In this document: positions 4,849 through 5,062 of the stretch, piece by piece
Layout of the letters: each line of letters opens with the position of its first letter
Numbering within the stretch: the first letter of the stretch is position 1
DNA from: Bacteroidota bacterium
Lineage (GTDB): Bacteria; Bacteroidota; Ignavibacteria; SZUA-365; JAADGX01
Assembly (NCBI GenBank): GCA_024276335.1
Contig: JAJRXL010000247.1
Span: forward strand, 1 to 5,062
Reading direction: 5' to 3'
Length of the DNA stretch: 5,062 bases
Position numbers and translations under genes: made by a program
The notes under the pieces: model-generated
Database searches by the model: none
Seen by the model: the letters and a program-made list of their open reading frames with translations, nothing else
What the model was told of the DNA's origin: nothing

Positions 4849-4942
4849 GTAGCAGTGAGCGGAGTCGAACTGCGGAGTCGAACTGCGAAGTCGAACTGCG
4901 AAGTGGGAGTACGTTGCGGGCGGAAACTTCGCTCAGTGCTAC
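4849..4942. repeat. 94-bp inverted-repeat-bounded unit
   Basis: GTAGCAGTGAGC (4849-4860) and GCTCAGTGCTAC (4931-4942) are inverted repeats matching at 11 of 12 positions (mismatch at 4936). A second pair is GCGAAGT (4898-4904, or 4885-4891) with ACTTCGC (4926-4932). The unit contains TGAGCGGAG (4856-4864), shared with 497-505 and 555-563, and GCGAAGTCGAA (4885-4895), shared with 541-551. It contains the tandem repeat at 4861-4904. It has no coding capacity of its own and looks like a small non-autonomous palindromic repeat. Confidence 0.6.
4861..4904. repeat. 13-bp tandem repeat, about 3.4 copies
   Basis: GGAGTCGAACTGC occurs at 4861-4873 and exactly again at 4874-4886, then as GAAGTCGAACTGC at 4887-4899 with one change, then as the partial GAAGT at 4900-4904. 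The unit is the core of the dispersed repeat carried by the surrounding inverted-repeat element, so it looks like local expansion by slippage or unequal recombination inside that element. Copy number may vary among strains. Confidence 0.85.
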
Positions 4943-4982
4943 TGATCTGTCAGGGTTTTATCTTGAGGGAAAAGAAACCGAC

Positions 4983-5062
4983 TTGGATTTTCTGAAAATC
5001 CCTTTCCTGAAGGACCTTATCAAACCCTTCTATCGGTACAAGAATATTTCAGCCCCTCGCCG
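4983..5062 (+). CDS. Possible start of a downstream gene, cut by the window edge
   Basis: A frame without stops runs to the right edge. From TTG at 4983 it reads 26 codons beginning (M)DFLKIPFLKDLIKPFY, a plausible soluble, lysine-rich N-terminus. GAGGGA (4965-4970) lies 12 bases upstream and could serve as a ribosome site. The frame is also open further upstream through the repeat unit, where no ATG is seen. I do not recognise the product, and the visible part is too short for a family call. A perfect 7-bp inverted repeat, GGATTTT (4985-4991) and AAAATCC (4995-5001) around CTG, overlaps the proposed start. It may be a hairpin belonging to the intergenic region instead, in which case this is not a gene. 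Confidence 0.3.
   Translation, partial: MDFLKIPFLKDLIKPFYRYKNISAPR

Noticed and set aside
4861..4904. Tandem repeat considered as a CRISPR array
   Set aside because: The 13-bp units are directly adjacent with no spacers, too short for CRISPR repeats, and no cas gene is present.
456..4942. The whole operon considered as a composite transposon because related repeats flank it
   Set aside because: The shared repeat words are in direct orientation, short and diverged, no transposase is present, and repeats of this type normally occur at many intergenic sites.

Overview
The window holds one complete high-affinity phosphate uptake operon, pstS-pstC-pstA-pstB-phoU, all on the + strand from about 621 to 4746. 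It is flanked on both sides by non-coding DNA rich in short palindromic repeats. The DNA is moderately GC-rich by eye. PstS carries a lipoprotein signal. The flanking repeats (GTAG-headed hairpins and a TGAGCGGAG / GCGAAGTCGAA family) are of a kind scattered through many environmental bacterial genomes. These traits suggest a free-living bacterium, perhaps from a poorly cultured phylum, but nothing here fixes the taxonomy.

Layout. Positions 1-173 contain no gene I can support. Positions 174-206 carry three copies of TTCCTA at an exact 11-bp period, followed by a plausible -10 box at 214-219. This has the geometry of a Pho box (PhoB/PhoP-type operator), although the repeat word is not the E. 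coli one. Positions 226-571 hold a run of hairpins and nested inverted repeats, so the operon either has a leader of about 400 nt or has had repeats inserted between promoter and gene. Then come pstS (621-1484, GTG start), pstC (1506-2423), pstA (2420-3298), pstB (3298-4059) and phoU (4075-4746). The junctions are tight: 21-bp gap, 4-bp overlap, 1-bp overlap, 15-bp gap. Positions 4747-5062 hold weak terminator-like hairpins, a second repeat cluster with a 13-bp tandem repeat inside an imperfect 12-bp inverted repeat, and an open frame running off the right end that may be the start of another gene.

How it works together. By family knowledge, PstS captures phosphate outside the inner membrane and delivers it to the PstC-PstA channel, and PstB powers transport with ATP. 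PhoU couples transporter state to the PhoR/PhoB-type two-component system, which would act on the phased repeats upstream. No phoR, phoB, phosphatase or transposase gene is in the window. The transporter is conventional. The parts worth a second look are the putative operator and the repeat-rich DNA on both flanks; I see no clear sign of an undescribed biological system.
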